From the NCBI GenBank assembly GCA_008729055.1, contig SDUX01000004.1, positions 6,774,559 to 6,838,558 of the forward strand: a stretch of 64,000 nucleotides of DNA, read 5' to 3'. The position numbers were made by a program, and so were the translations under genes. Origin of the DNA: Pyropia haitanensis (taxonomy: Eukaryota > Rhodophyta > Bangiophyceae > Bangiales > Bangiaceae). Shown one piece after another: positions 24,352 through 35,542 of the stretch. The stretch's first letter is position 1. Each line of letters starts with the position of its first letter. A model generated the notes under the pieces. That model was not told where the DNA came from. It ran no database searches and worked only from the letters and a program-made list of their open reading frames with translations.

Positions 24352-26175
24352 TCACCGCGGAGCCCGCCCCCCCCCCACCGACGCGCCCGTCACGAGCGCC
24401 TTGCGGATGCGCATCCGCACGCCCGCGGGCGTCGGCCACCACAGCACCGTCCCGCCCGCGGCGGCCGCCGCCAGCCGCTCGGCGGTGCACTGGACAAAGC
24501 CGAGCGGCTCGTGCGGCGACGCCGCGGGCGGCGGCGGCCCCCGTCCACCACCACCGCCGCCGCCGCCGCCGCCACCCCCCCCACCGCCGCCGCTGCCATC
24601 ACCGCTGCCGCTGCTATAGTCACGGCCGCCGCCGTCGGCGTCCCACTCCCCGCCGTCGCCGTCGCGGTCGCCGTCTGGGTCCCGGCGACGGCCCCGCCCG
24701 CGGTCCCGCTCCCGCTCCCGCGACGCGCCGCCGCGCGCCGCGGCGGCGGCGGCGGCCGCCGCCGAGCGCGCCACCCCCCACGCGTCGGCGGCGACGCCGC
24801 CGCTGCCGCCTCCCCCCCCTCCCCGCGGCCGCGCCCCCGCTTGGGCGCGCTGCCGCTGCCGCCGCCACCGCGACGGCGCCCCATCCCCCCCCCTCCGCCC
24901 TCTCCCCCCCCACGCCGTCGCCGCCCCCGGCGCCACCTCCCCCGCCACCGCCGCCGCGCGTGACGCGGTACACCTCAAGCCGCAGCCGCTTGTGGCGGCC
25001 GCCCGCGGTGAGGACCTCGAGCGACCGCGTCGCGGGCGCCCACGCGGTGTCCCCCTTGGCGAGCACCTCGGAGCGGTAGACGGGGGTGAACGCGCCGCTG
25101 ACGGTGAGGGAGCGGGAGAGGACGTAGAAGAGGCGGCCGCCGCCGTCGCGGGCGGCGGGGGAGACGGTCACCGCCAGGGTGAGGGGGTGGTGCCGCGGGA
25201 GGGGGGGAGGCGTGTGGGGGGGGGCCACCGCGGGGGGGGGGGGGGGGGGTTCCCACCCCGGCCTCGTCCCCCGCAGCCGCGGCCGCTGCCGCCGCGGCCG
25301 CCGCGGCCGACGCGGCCGACGGCACCCGCCGGATGGGCTCCCCCGCCACAAAGAGCGTACACCCGCCCGGCGGCACCGCGGCGGCGGCGGCCCCCCGCGG
25401 CGGCTTGAGCGGCAGCGCCAAGCTCAGCGCCGGCGACGCGAGCAGGTCCGCCACCACAAAGTGCGCGGCGCCCGCAAAGTTGCCCGCCGCCGCCGCCCCC
25501 CCCTCCCCCCCCGGTCGGCAGTGGCGCCGCCGCCTCCCCCTCCGCCGCCCTCACACGGGCGCCCATACACCTCCACGCGGAGCGCCTTGGCCACCTCCCC
25601 CGCCGTCGCGGCCGGCAGCTTGAGCTTGGTCACAAACCGCGGCCGCACGTCCGTGCCGACCGTCTCGGTGCGGCCAATGAGGTGCCAGCCGGCGCCCGCC
25701 GCCGCGGCGCGGCTGTACAGCACCGCGTAAGGGGGGGGGGGGGGGGGACGCAGCAGCGCCGCCAGCCGCCGCCGCGCCGCCGTGTGGGGGTGGTGGTGGC
25801 TGGCAGGCGCGGCGGCGGCAAGGGGGGGGGGGGACGGCGGCGGCAGCGGACTCCCCGGCGCGGACGGCGGACGGGGCATCCCCGGCTTGCCCCAGTCGCC
25901 GCCGCCGCCGCCGCCGCCGCCGGGCGGCGGCAGGGGCGTCGCGAGCGGGTGCGCCGCGGCGGCGGCGGCGCCCCAGGCGCCGCCGCCCAGCTCAAAGCTC
26001 ATCTCGAGGGCGGCGCCGGCGGCAAGGTCCGCCAGCGCCGCCGCCCGCTCCGCCGCGACAACGCCGTACGCGCCGCCCGCCGTTGGCGGGCGCGCCGCGG
26101 CGGGTGCGGGTGCTCCGCCCGCCGACGGGCCCCGGGGGGGCACGCCCCGCGCCGGCCAGCCGCCACCGCCGCCGC

Positions 26176-26213
<38 letters not shown>

Positions 26214-26242
26214 TCTGCCGCCGCCGCGGCGTACCGCCCACC

Positions 26243-26284
<42 letters not shown>

Positions 26285-26363
26285 ATCGGCACCGCCGGCG
26301 CCACTTCCCCCGCTGCTGCTGCCGCTACTAATGATGCTGCTCACCGGGCTGAGGCCACCCGCC

Positions 26364-26395
<32 letters not shown>

Positions 26396-26520
26396 CGGCC
26401 GCCACCCGGCCGCCGCCGCCGGGGGGCCGGCCGCCCCGCCGCGGCGGCGGCGGCCGATGCCGCCGCCGCCGCCGCGGCGGTCGCGGCGGTCGGCCGCCAG
26501 CGGGGGCCGCCGACGGTCAT
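24352..26520 (-). CDS. Copine-like protein with two C2 domains
   Basis: C2 domains bind phospholipids, often with calcium; copines pair C2A and C2B with a vWA domain. The first C2 (about 26000-25560) shows ALEMSFELGGG, then [20 protein letters not shown] with ETVGTDVRPRFVTKLKL and ALRVEVYGRP. A link HFVVADLLASPALSLALPLK follows. The second C2 shows RRLFYVLSRSL-like sequence (GRLFYVLSRSLTVSGAFTPV), then YRSEVLAKGDTAWAPATRS and LRLEVYRV. The C-terminal strand ends with GFVQCTAERLAAAAAGGTV and the stop at 24352. No vWA domain follows, so it is shorter than a copine. At least three frame changes at G/C runs separate these blocks. The ATG at 26520 (MTVGGPRWRP) is the first plausible start after a T-rich leader. 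The C2 pair is well supported; the exon structure is not. Confidence 0.65.
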
Positions 26521-27418
26521 GGCGGGCGGGCGGGCTGGGAAAGGAGGGGGGCGCCGCGCGGGGGGGGGGGGGAAGGGGGGAGAGGGGGGGGGGGGGGGGG
26601 GGGGGGAGGGCAAGGCGGGTGACCCTGCGGCGCGTGCCAAAACAACAGCAACAACAAAAAAAAAAATAAAAGGCGCACGACGCAGCGGAGCGGGGAGGGG
26701 GCGGCGGCGGGGAGGGCAACCGGTGTGATGGCACGGCGGGTGGCCGGCCGGCAACCGGGAGAGCAGGAGGGGCGGCCCGCGGCGAGTGCGCACCGTCTGC
26801 CAGCAACCGCCGCGGGGGGAGAGGCAAGGAGCGAAACAACGGGGGCGAGGGGGGGGATGGCGGACAGGACGAGCCGCCGCGACCGCCGCCGCCGCCGCCG
26901 CCGCCGCCGCAACGCCCGTGCGCGGCGCGACGGGGCGGGCAGCGTGCGCGGGGGGGAGCGGTCCAGTACGGCGGCGGGTGTGCCGCGGCGGCCGCCACCA
27001 CTGGCGGCCACGCCTCGCTCCCACGGAACACGGGCCGCGACCGCGACGGCGGGGTGGGGCGGCAGCGCCGGCGGCGGCGGCGGCAGCCGCCACCCGCCGC
27101 CGACCGTCTGCACGCCGCGCCGCCCGCGGGTCAATGCCGGCGCGCGCCCTCCCTGCGGCCGCCGCCCGCAACGGGCGGGCGCGTGGGGAGCGTCGCGGCC
27201 CGCCGCCCGCGTGGCGCCCGCCGGGGGTGCGGTCGTGGCGCCCACAGTGGCGACCACCGCCGCGCTCCCCCCCCCCCCCCCCCTCCCCGGGCGCCCCCGT
27301 CTCCCCCCCCCGCCGGCATCCACCCCCGCCTCGTCCCGCCGCGGTGAGGGGGCGGTCACGTGGAGCCCCGGCAGGCCAGATCGGCGTGGCCGCCGAGGCC
27401 CGGCGCGTCCACCCCCCC

Positions 27419-27451
<33 letters not shown>

Positions 27452-30400
27452 CGCCCCCCTGTTTCTCAGTGACGAGGCATGGGTAGAGGCCGTTGGGCGC
27501 CGCGGCCGGGCCGCCAGCCGGCCGGCCCGCCGGCGGCGACGGCCTGGTGGGGAGCACCCCCCCCCCACGCGCACACACACCCGGCGCCCGCACGGCGGCG
27601 GTGGTGACCGTCGACGGTAGTCGTCGTCGTCGTTGCGCGTGGGGAGCGCCCCCCGGGAGGAGGGGCGAGGCCGAGACACGAGCGCCCGCGACGCGGTGAC
27701 GGCCGCCCGGCCGGCCACGCCTGGGCGGCGGCGGCGGTCCGCTGGCAGCGGCGATGCGCCCGGGGGGGGGGACGCGTCGACGCGACAGCGGCGTGGCCGT
27801 CGAGTAGAGGGCGGGTGGTGGTGGAAGGGGCAGAGACGAGGCGGGCGGCAGAACGAGGGGGGGGGGGGGGGGTGGCGTGGGGGGGGGGGGGGGGGGTGTG
27901 CAGCTGGCAGAGGCGGCGGCCGTCGCCGCGCCCGCCCGCCCGCTTGGCGGCCGCCGCCCGCGTCTACGTAGCCGCGGGCGTGGCACGCGGGGCACAGCCA
28001 CGCCGCCGCCGGCGTCGGCAGTGTGGTGGCCGCGGATTGGCCGCCGCGGCCGCGTCGCCGCCGCGCACTGGCCAGACGGGCGGGGAGGCGGCGGGGGGGG
28101 GAGGGGGGGGGGGCGGGGGGGTGGTGGCTACCGCCGCCGGGCAAACGCGGTGCTGCCAGTGTGCGCCACTGGCGTGGCGGCGTGGCGTGGCGTGACGGAA
28201 CCAGTGGGCGGAAACGCTGGGGCGGAAGGGCGGGGGGGGGGGAAGGGCGCGGCGCGGGAGGGCGTGGGGCGGGGGGAGAGGGGGGGGGGGGTACTGCCAG
28301 CGGGGGGCACCCACCCCCCCGCGCCGGCGCCGGCGCGCCTCGCCCGCGCGTCGCGTGTCCCGGCTGGCCGCCCCCGCGCCGGCCGGGGTGGGCGGCGGCG
28401 GCGGCCGGCGGCGCCGCGCCGGCCGCCGCGCCGCCACCCCCCCGCCGGCCCGCCGCCGCCGCCGCCGCCGCCGCCGCGCGACCGCGCTGCGTCAAGGCGG
28501 TATCGGACACGGCGGCTGCGACGGGCGGGGGTGCAGGGGGGGTGCGCGGCGGGCCGCCCCCGCCGCGGCTGCGCCGCCGCGGGCGGCGGCGGACGTCCAC
28601 CCGGGGGCGCCAGACGGGTCGCAACAGGGGGGGCGGGGGGGGGGGGGGGACAGGGGGGGTGGCGCTCGGCGATATACAGTACCGCCGTCGCCGTCGCCGT
28701 CCACCCCCCCCCCCCCCCGGCCCGCCCCCCCGCGGCGGCCACGCCGCGCCGGCCGTGGCGGCGGGGCCACCGCCGCCCGTGCGGGGCGCGGACGACGCGC
28801 CCGCCGCGGCGGCCGGGACCGTGCCGCCGGCGTTGGCGCCACCGTTGCCGGGCGGCGGCTGCGGGCGGGACGGCCGCGCGCCTGGTGTGTTGTGGGTGGC
28901 GCCAACGACGCGGGCGGCGCGCCCCGGACGGGCACGGTCCACAGCGTCGGGGCGGTGGTGGCGGCGGTGCTGCCCCCGCGCGCCACGCCTACCCTTGTCG
29001 ACGCGGGTGGACGGCAGCGGGGGGGTGCCGGCCGGCCGTGGCAGACACCCCCGCACGGCCAAGGCCACGGGGCACCCCCATCCGCTGCTCGTCTCGGTGC
29101 CTGCCGCCTGTCCTCTGTTTGTTTTCCATCCCAGACGCGGCCTGGCCGACCATCATGGCATGCTACTGGCGCGTCGCGTGGCCCCCATACACCTATTCTG
29201 CAGCCGCAACGAGGTGGTGGCGGCGGGAAACGACGCGGGCGGCGGGAGCGTGGGTGCCGCAGGGGGGGATATTGGGTATATATATGGACGTCCACGCGTG
29301 GCCGCCCCGACGCGGCTGTGGGGTGGCGTCTCCACCCGCGCAGACGCGTGGTCCACCATACAATACCGCGCGCCCCACGGCGCCCATATACGGCCGCTCT
29401 GCGGTCGCCGCGAGGCGGCTGCAGGGTGGCACGACGCAGAGGCATAGGGAAGAGGGGTTTGCCACAAGGCCTGGCGACCGCCACGGCGGTGCCATTGTCC
29501 CCACCCATAGCCCGTCGCCCGCCGCCCCGACGCTCGTCCCCCATCGCCCGTCGCCCATCACGGACCCGCCTGGTCACATGGGGGCGACGACCGTGCGGGG
29601 GGTGGCCTCGCAGCACTCCCCGCGGGAGAGCGGGGATACGGTACAGTAGCGCGGGCGCAACCGCCGCGCCCGCCGCTGCCGCGATCGCCCCAAACGTCCC
29701 CCCCGCCCGTGTGGGCCCCCGACGCGAGGCGACGGCAGCCAAGCTGCGGGCACCCCCGAGCCGCCGCTTCCCCCCCCACACAACCGGTCCGGCCGTTTTC
29801 CCCCCCCCCCCAAAGGTGGCGGCCCCACTCGCCGACGCGTCGGGTGGGCGACCCGATATAGGCCGCGCCCTCCCCCAGCCAGCCCCACAAAACAAAAAAA
29901 AGACGTGGAGGCGACGACCGCCGCGGCGGGGCGGTAGGGGGCGCGGGTGTGGGTGGGGTGGGGTCGGGCCCCGCCCAGCTATGGACGTACGACGTGTGGG
30001 GCCCGCCTCACGCGGGGGCAGGGGGGCGCCCGCCTCACGCAGGGGAGGTGCCTCCACCCGCCGCACGTGGCGGCGGTGCCCCCTTTGAACTCGAGGGGAG
30101 GACAGGTCGGCACCGCCCCGCTCCCGGTCGGCCACGGCGGGGCCCGTCCAAAAACGGCGCCTATCCGGCGCGGGGCGGGCAGGAAACGGAGCGCACCGGG
30201 CCGACCCCCTCGACGGGGGTGTGGCAGCCCAACGTCCAGGGGCGCGGCTGGCGGCCGCCGCCGCGCGCCGCCCCGCCGTCACGCGGCGGCCGCGTGGCGG
30301 CGCGCCCGCTGCCAACGCCGGGCGGCGCGCCCCGCTTGGCGGCGCCGTTGCCTGCCGCCGCCCCTTTCGGAGCCACCGCGACCAGCGACAGGGTCTTCCA

Positions 30401-30990
30401 CCGCAGGAGACTGCCTGTACCCCCATGGCGCTCCTCGTCACCCGCCTATCCCCGGGCCTGGCCCCCGCATCCCAACAGGGACAGAGCGCCCGTGCGGAGT
30501 GGCCTCGCCAACCGCTCAGCAGCCGCCCAGACGAGGGTGGCCACTCCCGCTGCTCTACACCCTCTCCCTCCCCCCCGGCGCACCCCACGGAGCGGGTGCA
30601 CCGTAAACGGCGCGCAAGCGAGGGAGAGGGACGCCATGCAAGTCAGGTACGCTGCCCGCCCGGCGCAGAGGGCGGCGGCCGTGGCCACCCCTAGCTAGCG
30701 CGGGCGGCCGTGGCGGCGGCGGCCCGCCCTGCGAGCGGCTCCCCCTCCTCCACCCCGTCAGGGCGGCCACGCGCCGGCAGTCCCGCCGGTCGCCGCCACC
30801 GCCGCCGCCGAGCGCACGCCGCCGCTCTGCCATTGCTGGTCTGGTTTCTCGTGGGCCAGCCGCCGCTGTCGCTTCCCCGTTTCTCTCTCTGGTGGTCTCG
30901 TCCGCCACCCCCCCAACCAGTGTCCATAATGGCCCCTGCCAGCGGCCGGCGGCGGCAGCCGCGCGCGCCCACCCCCCCATCCCCCCCCCC
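26521..30990. other. Long GC-rich spacer, no recognised gene
   Basis: Includes the upstream region of the copine-like gene (an A-run at about 26657-26668, so a T-run on its coding strand). Many long frames are seen but all low-complexity. A block at about 29090-29480 has lower GC and a tatatata at about 29276-29285; I can attach no gene to it. From 30380 to 30700 GC is also lower without a recognisable product. Confidence 0.5.
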
Positions 30991-30993
30991 CCG

Positions 30994-31729
30994 CTACCCC
31001 CCCACCCCACACGCGCGCCAGTCACTCCCGCGGCGCACCGCCGCGCGGAGCTCAGCACGGAAGCGCGCCGCGAGGACGGCGCCATACTTTCTCCCCGCCG
31101 CCGCCATAGCCGCCGGCGCGAGCGCGGCGCGGACGCCCACCCCCGGCGGCGGCGGCCACCCGACCGTCCCCGCGGTGACCCCCCCCCCCCCCCCACCGCC
31201 CGTGTGCGTACCCGCCCCCCGCCCATTACCCAGCAGCGCCCGCGCGTTGCGGAGGGCGGTGGCGGTGCCCTTGACGTTGAGCGTCTGGCGCCGCCCGTCC
31301 CGGGACCGCTCGTGCGCGACGCGCGTGCTGCCCGCGACGCGCATCCCGCCGTCGGCACCAATCGCGCCGAGCAGCGGCGGCAGCCCCGTGGCGACCGCGC
31401 GGACGATGCGCGCGCGGCGCGCGGCGGTGGGCGCTGCCGCCGCCGCGCGAGCGGCGTAGAGGGTGGGCACGCCTTGGTAGGGGGCGTCAAAAGGCGCCAC
31501 GTTCGGTCCAGACGCCGGTGTGGGGGGACTGGCCGCGGAGGGCGGCGGCGGTGTAGCGGTCGTGGGCGGCGTGGAGGAGCGGCTGAAGGGCGTCGGTGGC
31601 GGGGGAAGAGGGCGGTGAGGGAGGCGTCGGTGGCGGCGCGGATCCAGATTTGGTGCGTGAACTGCGCCAGTGGGGGGGCGGGACGAAGGGCGCGGGGGAG
31701 GGGGGGGGTGACGCGGGCAGAGGAACAAG

Positions 31730-31766
<37 letters not shown>

Positions 31767-32480
31767 GGAGGGGGGGGAGTAGAGGGCGGGATGGGCACGT
31801 GAACCGGGGGGGGGGGGGAGGGAAGAGGCAGAGCAGCGCAGCGCAGGAGCGACGGGCAAGGGCGGTCAGCCAAGCGGGGCAAACGAAAACAGACGCGTCA
31901 GTCCCCGCCGGCCGTCCCTCGTGGCGCCCGCGCGGGGCGGCGCGTGTCGCGCGCGGGCGCCCACGCCCCCCCACTGGCAACGGTCACCCGCGCTGCCGCC
32001 GCCGCCGCCGCCCGCGCCACAGCCGACACCCCCCGACGCGCCCCCCCCCCCCCCCCCCCGCGCACCATCCAACCCACAGCTCGACGCGGGTGCGACACCA
32101 ACCCCCCCCCCCCCCCACCCCATACCTGGTACTTGAAGCTATCCCCCTCCACACCCGCCGCCCACACCGCCAGCCGCCGCAGCAGCGGCTCCAGGCGCCC
32201 CCTCCGGTACCCCCCCCACACCCCCCCCCCCCCTCAACAGCACCGCCGCCCGCGGGGCGGCCTCGAAAAAAAAAAAAGTCACCGAGTGGCGCGCGTCCCC
32301 CCCCCCCCCCCCCAACCTCCAACGCCGTCACGCCGCGCACCGCGCGGACCGCCCAGTCGAGCGGAAACAGGCCGGCGCGGGGGAGCGTCTGGTTGGCCGT
32401 CGTGACGCCCGCGGCGACAAAGTCCGCGCCGTGGTGTGGGAACTCGACGGAAAAAGGGCGCCGCGGCGGCGGCGGCGGCG

Positions 32481-32513
<33 letters not shown>

Positions 32514-33180
32514 GCCGCCCCGCGGGCGGCATTGTGGGCGCGATTGAGGCGGATGGTGCCGGTGGGGGTGGTGAGTACCTCCGCGTGGAGGCGCGCAAGG
32601 TGGGTGTAGAGGAGGGCGCCGAGGCTGGCGGAGCGGGAGAGGGCGGCTAGGCCACAGGGGGGGGGGGGGGGGGGTGGCGGGCGTCAGCGACGCGCACAGG
32701 CTCGCGGGGTCGGGCACTTGGTCCAGGGGGGGGGGGGGGCCCACCGACTCGGCATCGCCGTCGGCGGGGAGCAACGGCGGCACGGGGCCACCCGCCGCAG
32801 CCGCCGCCGCCGCCGTCGCCGCCGCAGCCGCCGCCGCCGCCGTCGCCGCCGCCGCCGCCGCCGCCGGCGGGTCGGCACCCCCAAGCGTGCCGCCGCCGCC
32901 ACCGCCACCGCACGCACCCACGGCGGCGGCCACCGGCGCCCCCCCCCCCGCGACCGCGTCCCCCACCGCTGCGGCGCCGTCGCGCCCGCCCGCGCCCCCC
33001 CCCCCCCCCACGTGCACACCCACCGCACCCCCCCCCCCCCCCCCCCCCCCAGCCGCGGCAGCAGCCGCCACGACCGCCGCCGCCGCAGCCGCACCCGGCT
33101 GGCCGGTCGTGAGCGCCCTCAGCTCCGCGACCACCCCCGCCGCCGCCGCCGCCTCGGCCGCCCGCCCCCGCCACGCCGCG
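30994..33180 (-). CDS. Probable spliced gene of unknown family
   Basis: Non-repetitive protein segments follow one another on the minus strand in changing frames. In order they include AAWRGRAAEAAAAAGVVAEL, SLGALLYTHLARLHAEVLTT, EFPHHGADFVAAGVTTANQT with LFPLDWAVRAVRGVTALE, and EPLLRRLAVWAAGVEGDSFK ending in YQ. FTHQIWIRAATDASLTALFP, ALQPLLHAAHDRYTAAALRG, and GTATALRNARALLG come last. A good intron joins FKYQ to FTHQ: donor CAG|GTATGG near 32129 and acceptor GCGCAG near 31665, with a (CT)n tract in between. Other joins fall in C-runs. I do not recognise the family; the GDSF phrase alone is too little to name an enzyme. Both ends are guesses; an in-frame stop lies at 30994. Confidence 0.4.
31732..31764. 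repeat. (GA)n microsatellite
   Basis: About sixteen uninterrupted GA units. On the minus strand it is a (CT)n tract about 70 bases before the likely 3' splice site near 31665, where it would lengthen the pyrimidine tract of that intron. Confidence 0.9.
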
Positions 33181-34063
33181 TGGGCGGCGCCCCAGCGTCA
33201 GCAGGACCACCACCGCGGCGGCGGTCCATAGGGTCCGTGATGATGGTGGAGGGGGGGAGGGAGGGGGGGGGGGGTGCTTGGTGCGGACGCGGTTGAGGGT
33301 GGCGACGGCCCAGTGGCGGAGGGGGGGGGGGGGGGGGGGGGGAGAGGGGGAGGCGCCTGCCGTTACACCCTATGGCGGCAGCCGTGCGCAGCCGGCTGAG
33401 GGAGAGCGGCGAGGGAGGGGGGGGAGGAGGCGGCCGGCCAGTGGCGGGAAGCGGGCGAATGCACGCGGCGGCCTCCCCGCCCCCCCCCCCTCCGCATACC
33501 ACGGACGCCACGGCGGCGGCGGCGGCCGCCGCGGCCGGCGGCAGGAGCGGTGGCGGCACGAGCCGCGGCTGGCGGGCGGCAACGTCGCGGCGACCCGCCG
33601 AGCGGTCGGCACCCCGCTGTGCCTACAAGCGGCGAGGCCGGCGGGCCAGACGGGGCGGCGGGGTGGCAGCCGCCACGCCGCCGCATCGTTGGCGGCGGAA
33701 GAAGGAGCGCAACGGGCAGGGCGGGGGGACGCCCGCGGCGCGCGGCGGACGATGGGGAATGGGACGTCCTGTCCACGCGCGTCTGCGTAGGCGATGGGAG
33801 ACCCAATTTTTCCAGGAAGAGGGCCGCTGGGTGGGATCTATTTCACGCCACCCAGGGGTGCCCGCGGTGGGACACGGAAGCGTGCCGACCCGTGCGGCTG
33901 CCCCTTTGGTTGCCCCTTCACGTGACCCTTGACCTTTGCCCGCACGCCCGTCCCCGCCGCTTCCCCGTCGTGGCCCACCGACCGAGACCGCACCCGACCA
34001 CGGCGGCCACCGCCCCCGTCATTACGGCCACGCCCAGCTACCCCCACCGCCGCCCGCAACTAT

Positions 34064-34130
34064 CGTGCGTCCGATAAAAAGTGGATGTTGACGGTAGCGT
34101 GCGTCCTATAAAAAGAGGATGTTGATGGTA
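34064..34130 (+). repeat. Tandem 34-bp repeat, each copy with an ATAAAAAG box
   Basis: Copy one (34064-34097) and copy two (34098-34130) differ at only a few bases. Both begin cgtgcgtcc, followed by gATAAAAAG or tATAAAAAG and ggatgttga. Each therefore carries a TATA-like box. The TATAAAAAG in copy two is near perfect. No start codon of a recognised gene lies within 300 bases downstream. Confidence 0.7.
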
Positions 34131-35105
34131 CGTGAAGGTGCATGAAATCGCCATCTGGACCAATAAATCCACACCTGCACGTCCGAGCAACATCCATTCT
34201 GTAGCGGCAGCACAGTACCACCAGCCATCCACCACCAGCCACCGGCGGCGGGCGGTCGCTCCCACAGCACTCCACGCCGACCGGCAGCCGCCGCGGCCAC
34301 ACCCCGCGCCGCGTCCCGCCGACCCCATACCGACCCGCGCCCGCCGCACACGCCACCGCCACCGCGGCTGCCGTCACCACCGCGGGGGGAGTCCCCGCCG
34401 CTCCGCCGTCGCGGCGGCGCGACGCGACCAGCGGGCGGCGGCACGTGCCGTCCCATCCCCCAAAGCGCGTACACCCACGGCAAAGGGGGGAGGGGGCGGG
34501 GGGGGGGGGGGGTAGTACGTACGAGCCACCCGGCTGACGCGGGTGGCGCCAGCCGACAGGGGGTTATCCGCAGCGGTGGGGGTTGGCCCGCCGCACGCTG
34601 GCGCGCCGCCTCGGCTCGCTACCGCACTCGGCCCGGCTGCCGGCGGGCCGGTCGATGGCGGCGGCCGAGTGCGTGGGCGCGTGTGTGCCGCGGCGACCGT
34701 GGTGGTTGGCTGGCCAGCGGGGACCGTCGCTCGCAGGGACGGCCGCGGCGGGGCGCCGCCCCGTGGGCGCCGCGGCGGTGCCGCGGCGCGGCCGGGCGCC
34801 CCGCCGCCAGCCGACGCGAGGCAGAGGTGGACGGCGCGGGCACGCTCCGCTGGGGTGGCGGTGGGCGGCAACGGCGCGCGCGCGCGCCTCCCCACAGACA
34901 CCGCCAATGCTGCCGCCGGCCGGTCGCGGTCGCTGGGCGGACGGGCGAGCGCGCTGCTGGTGGGGGTGCACGGCGGGCGCCGTGCGGCGTGGAGGCCACG
35001 CCCAGGCGGGAGATCTGCCAGATGAAACTTGGATCCATCACGCCAGTTTTCTGACGTTTGTTGTCCCTTTTTAGCATGAGAAACGATTGTGAGCAGCAGT
35101 GTCTG

Positions 35106-35143
35106 ATTGGCTGCGCCATGAGTCTGATGCACGCCATTGGCTG
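35106..35143 (+). promoter_or_regulatory. Two CCAAT boxes upstream of the F-box/LRR-like gene
   Basis: ATTGGCTG occurs twice, at 35106-35113 and 35136-35143; each is a CCAAT box on the other strand, in identical context. A TATACA lies at about 35220, some 320 bases before the ATG at 35543. Together they look like a promoter; this is inference from motif and position. Confidence 0.4.
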
Positions 35144-35542
35144 AGACGCTGTCGCACAACACACTGGGAAGCGCGCCGTGTGGGACGCGGATCAGAACCG
35201 TGCACCGTTGGGGGCTTGGTATACATGCATAGCCACAGCCGCAGCAGTTCGGAGCTGTTCGCGGGCGCGAGGTCGCTGCAACACTCAAGGCGTCATGCCT
35301 CGGCCATGTGCCCCTTTGGTCGAGGCGGCGGGCCCCTCTCCTGCCCGCCGTCGCGCTGGGGTGGCGCACGTTGGCTCGGGTAGACCCGTGCACAACCGTC
35401 CCTCGTAAGCCGTCGCCCCTTCTCGCTTCCGCCGGCGACGCAACCGTGTGGTCCCGCCCGGGCGGCCGGCGGTCTTTCCTCCCCCCTCCCCCCCTTCCCC
35501 TTGCCCTCTCTCCTCCCCGCGAGCACCTGTGTGGCCCCCGCG

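Larger units (their letters stand above)
33181..35542. other. Spacer upstream of the F-box/LRR-like gene
   Basis: 33181-33850 is GC-rich simple sequence. From about 33850 to 34200 and 34990 to 35300 the GC is much lower and the text is not repetitive. These parts hold the tandem TATA-like repeat and the CCAAT boxes listed separately. No coding region recognised. Confidence 0.5.

Noticed and set aside
28492..30588. 698-codon minus-strand frame
   Set aside because: Arg/Pro/Gly-rich throughout with no conserved motif; the plus strand is equally open.
31600..32200. Glycosyl hydrolase family 47 (mannosidase) for the unknown minus-strand gene
   Set aside because: Only the phrase GDSF followed by a helix is reminiscent; the catalytic acidic residues and other family blocks are not visible.
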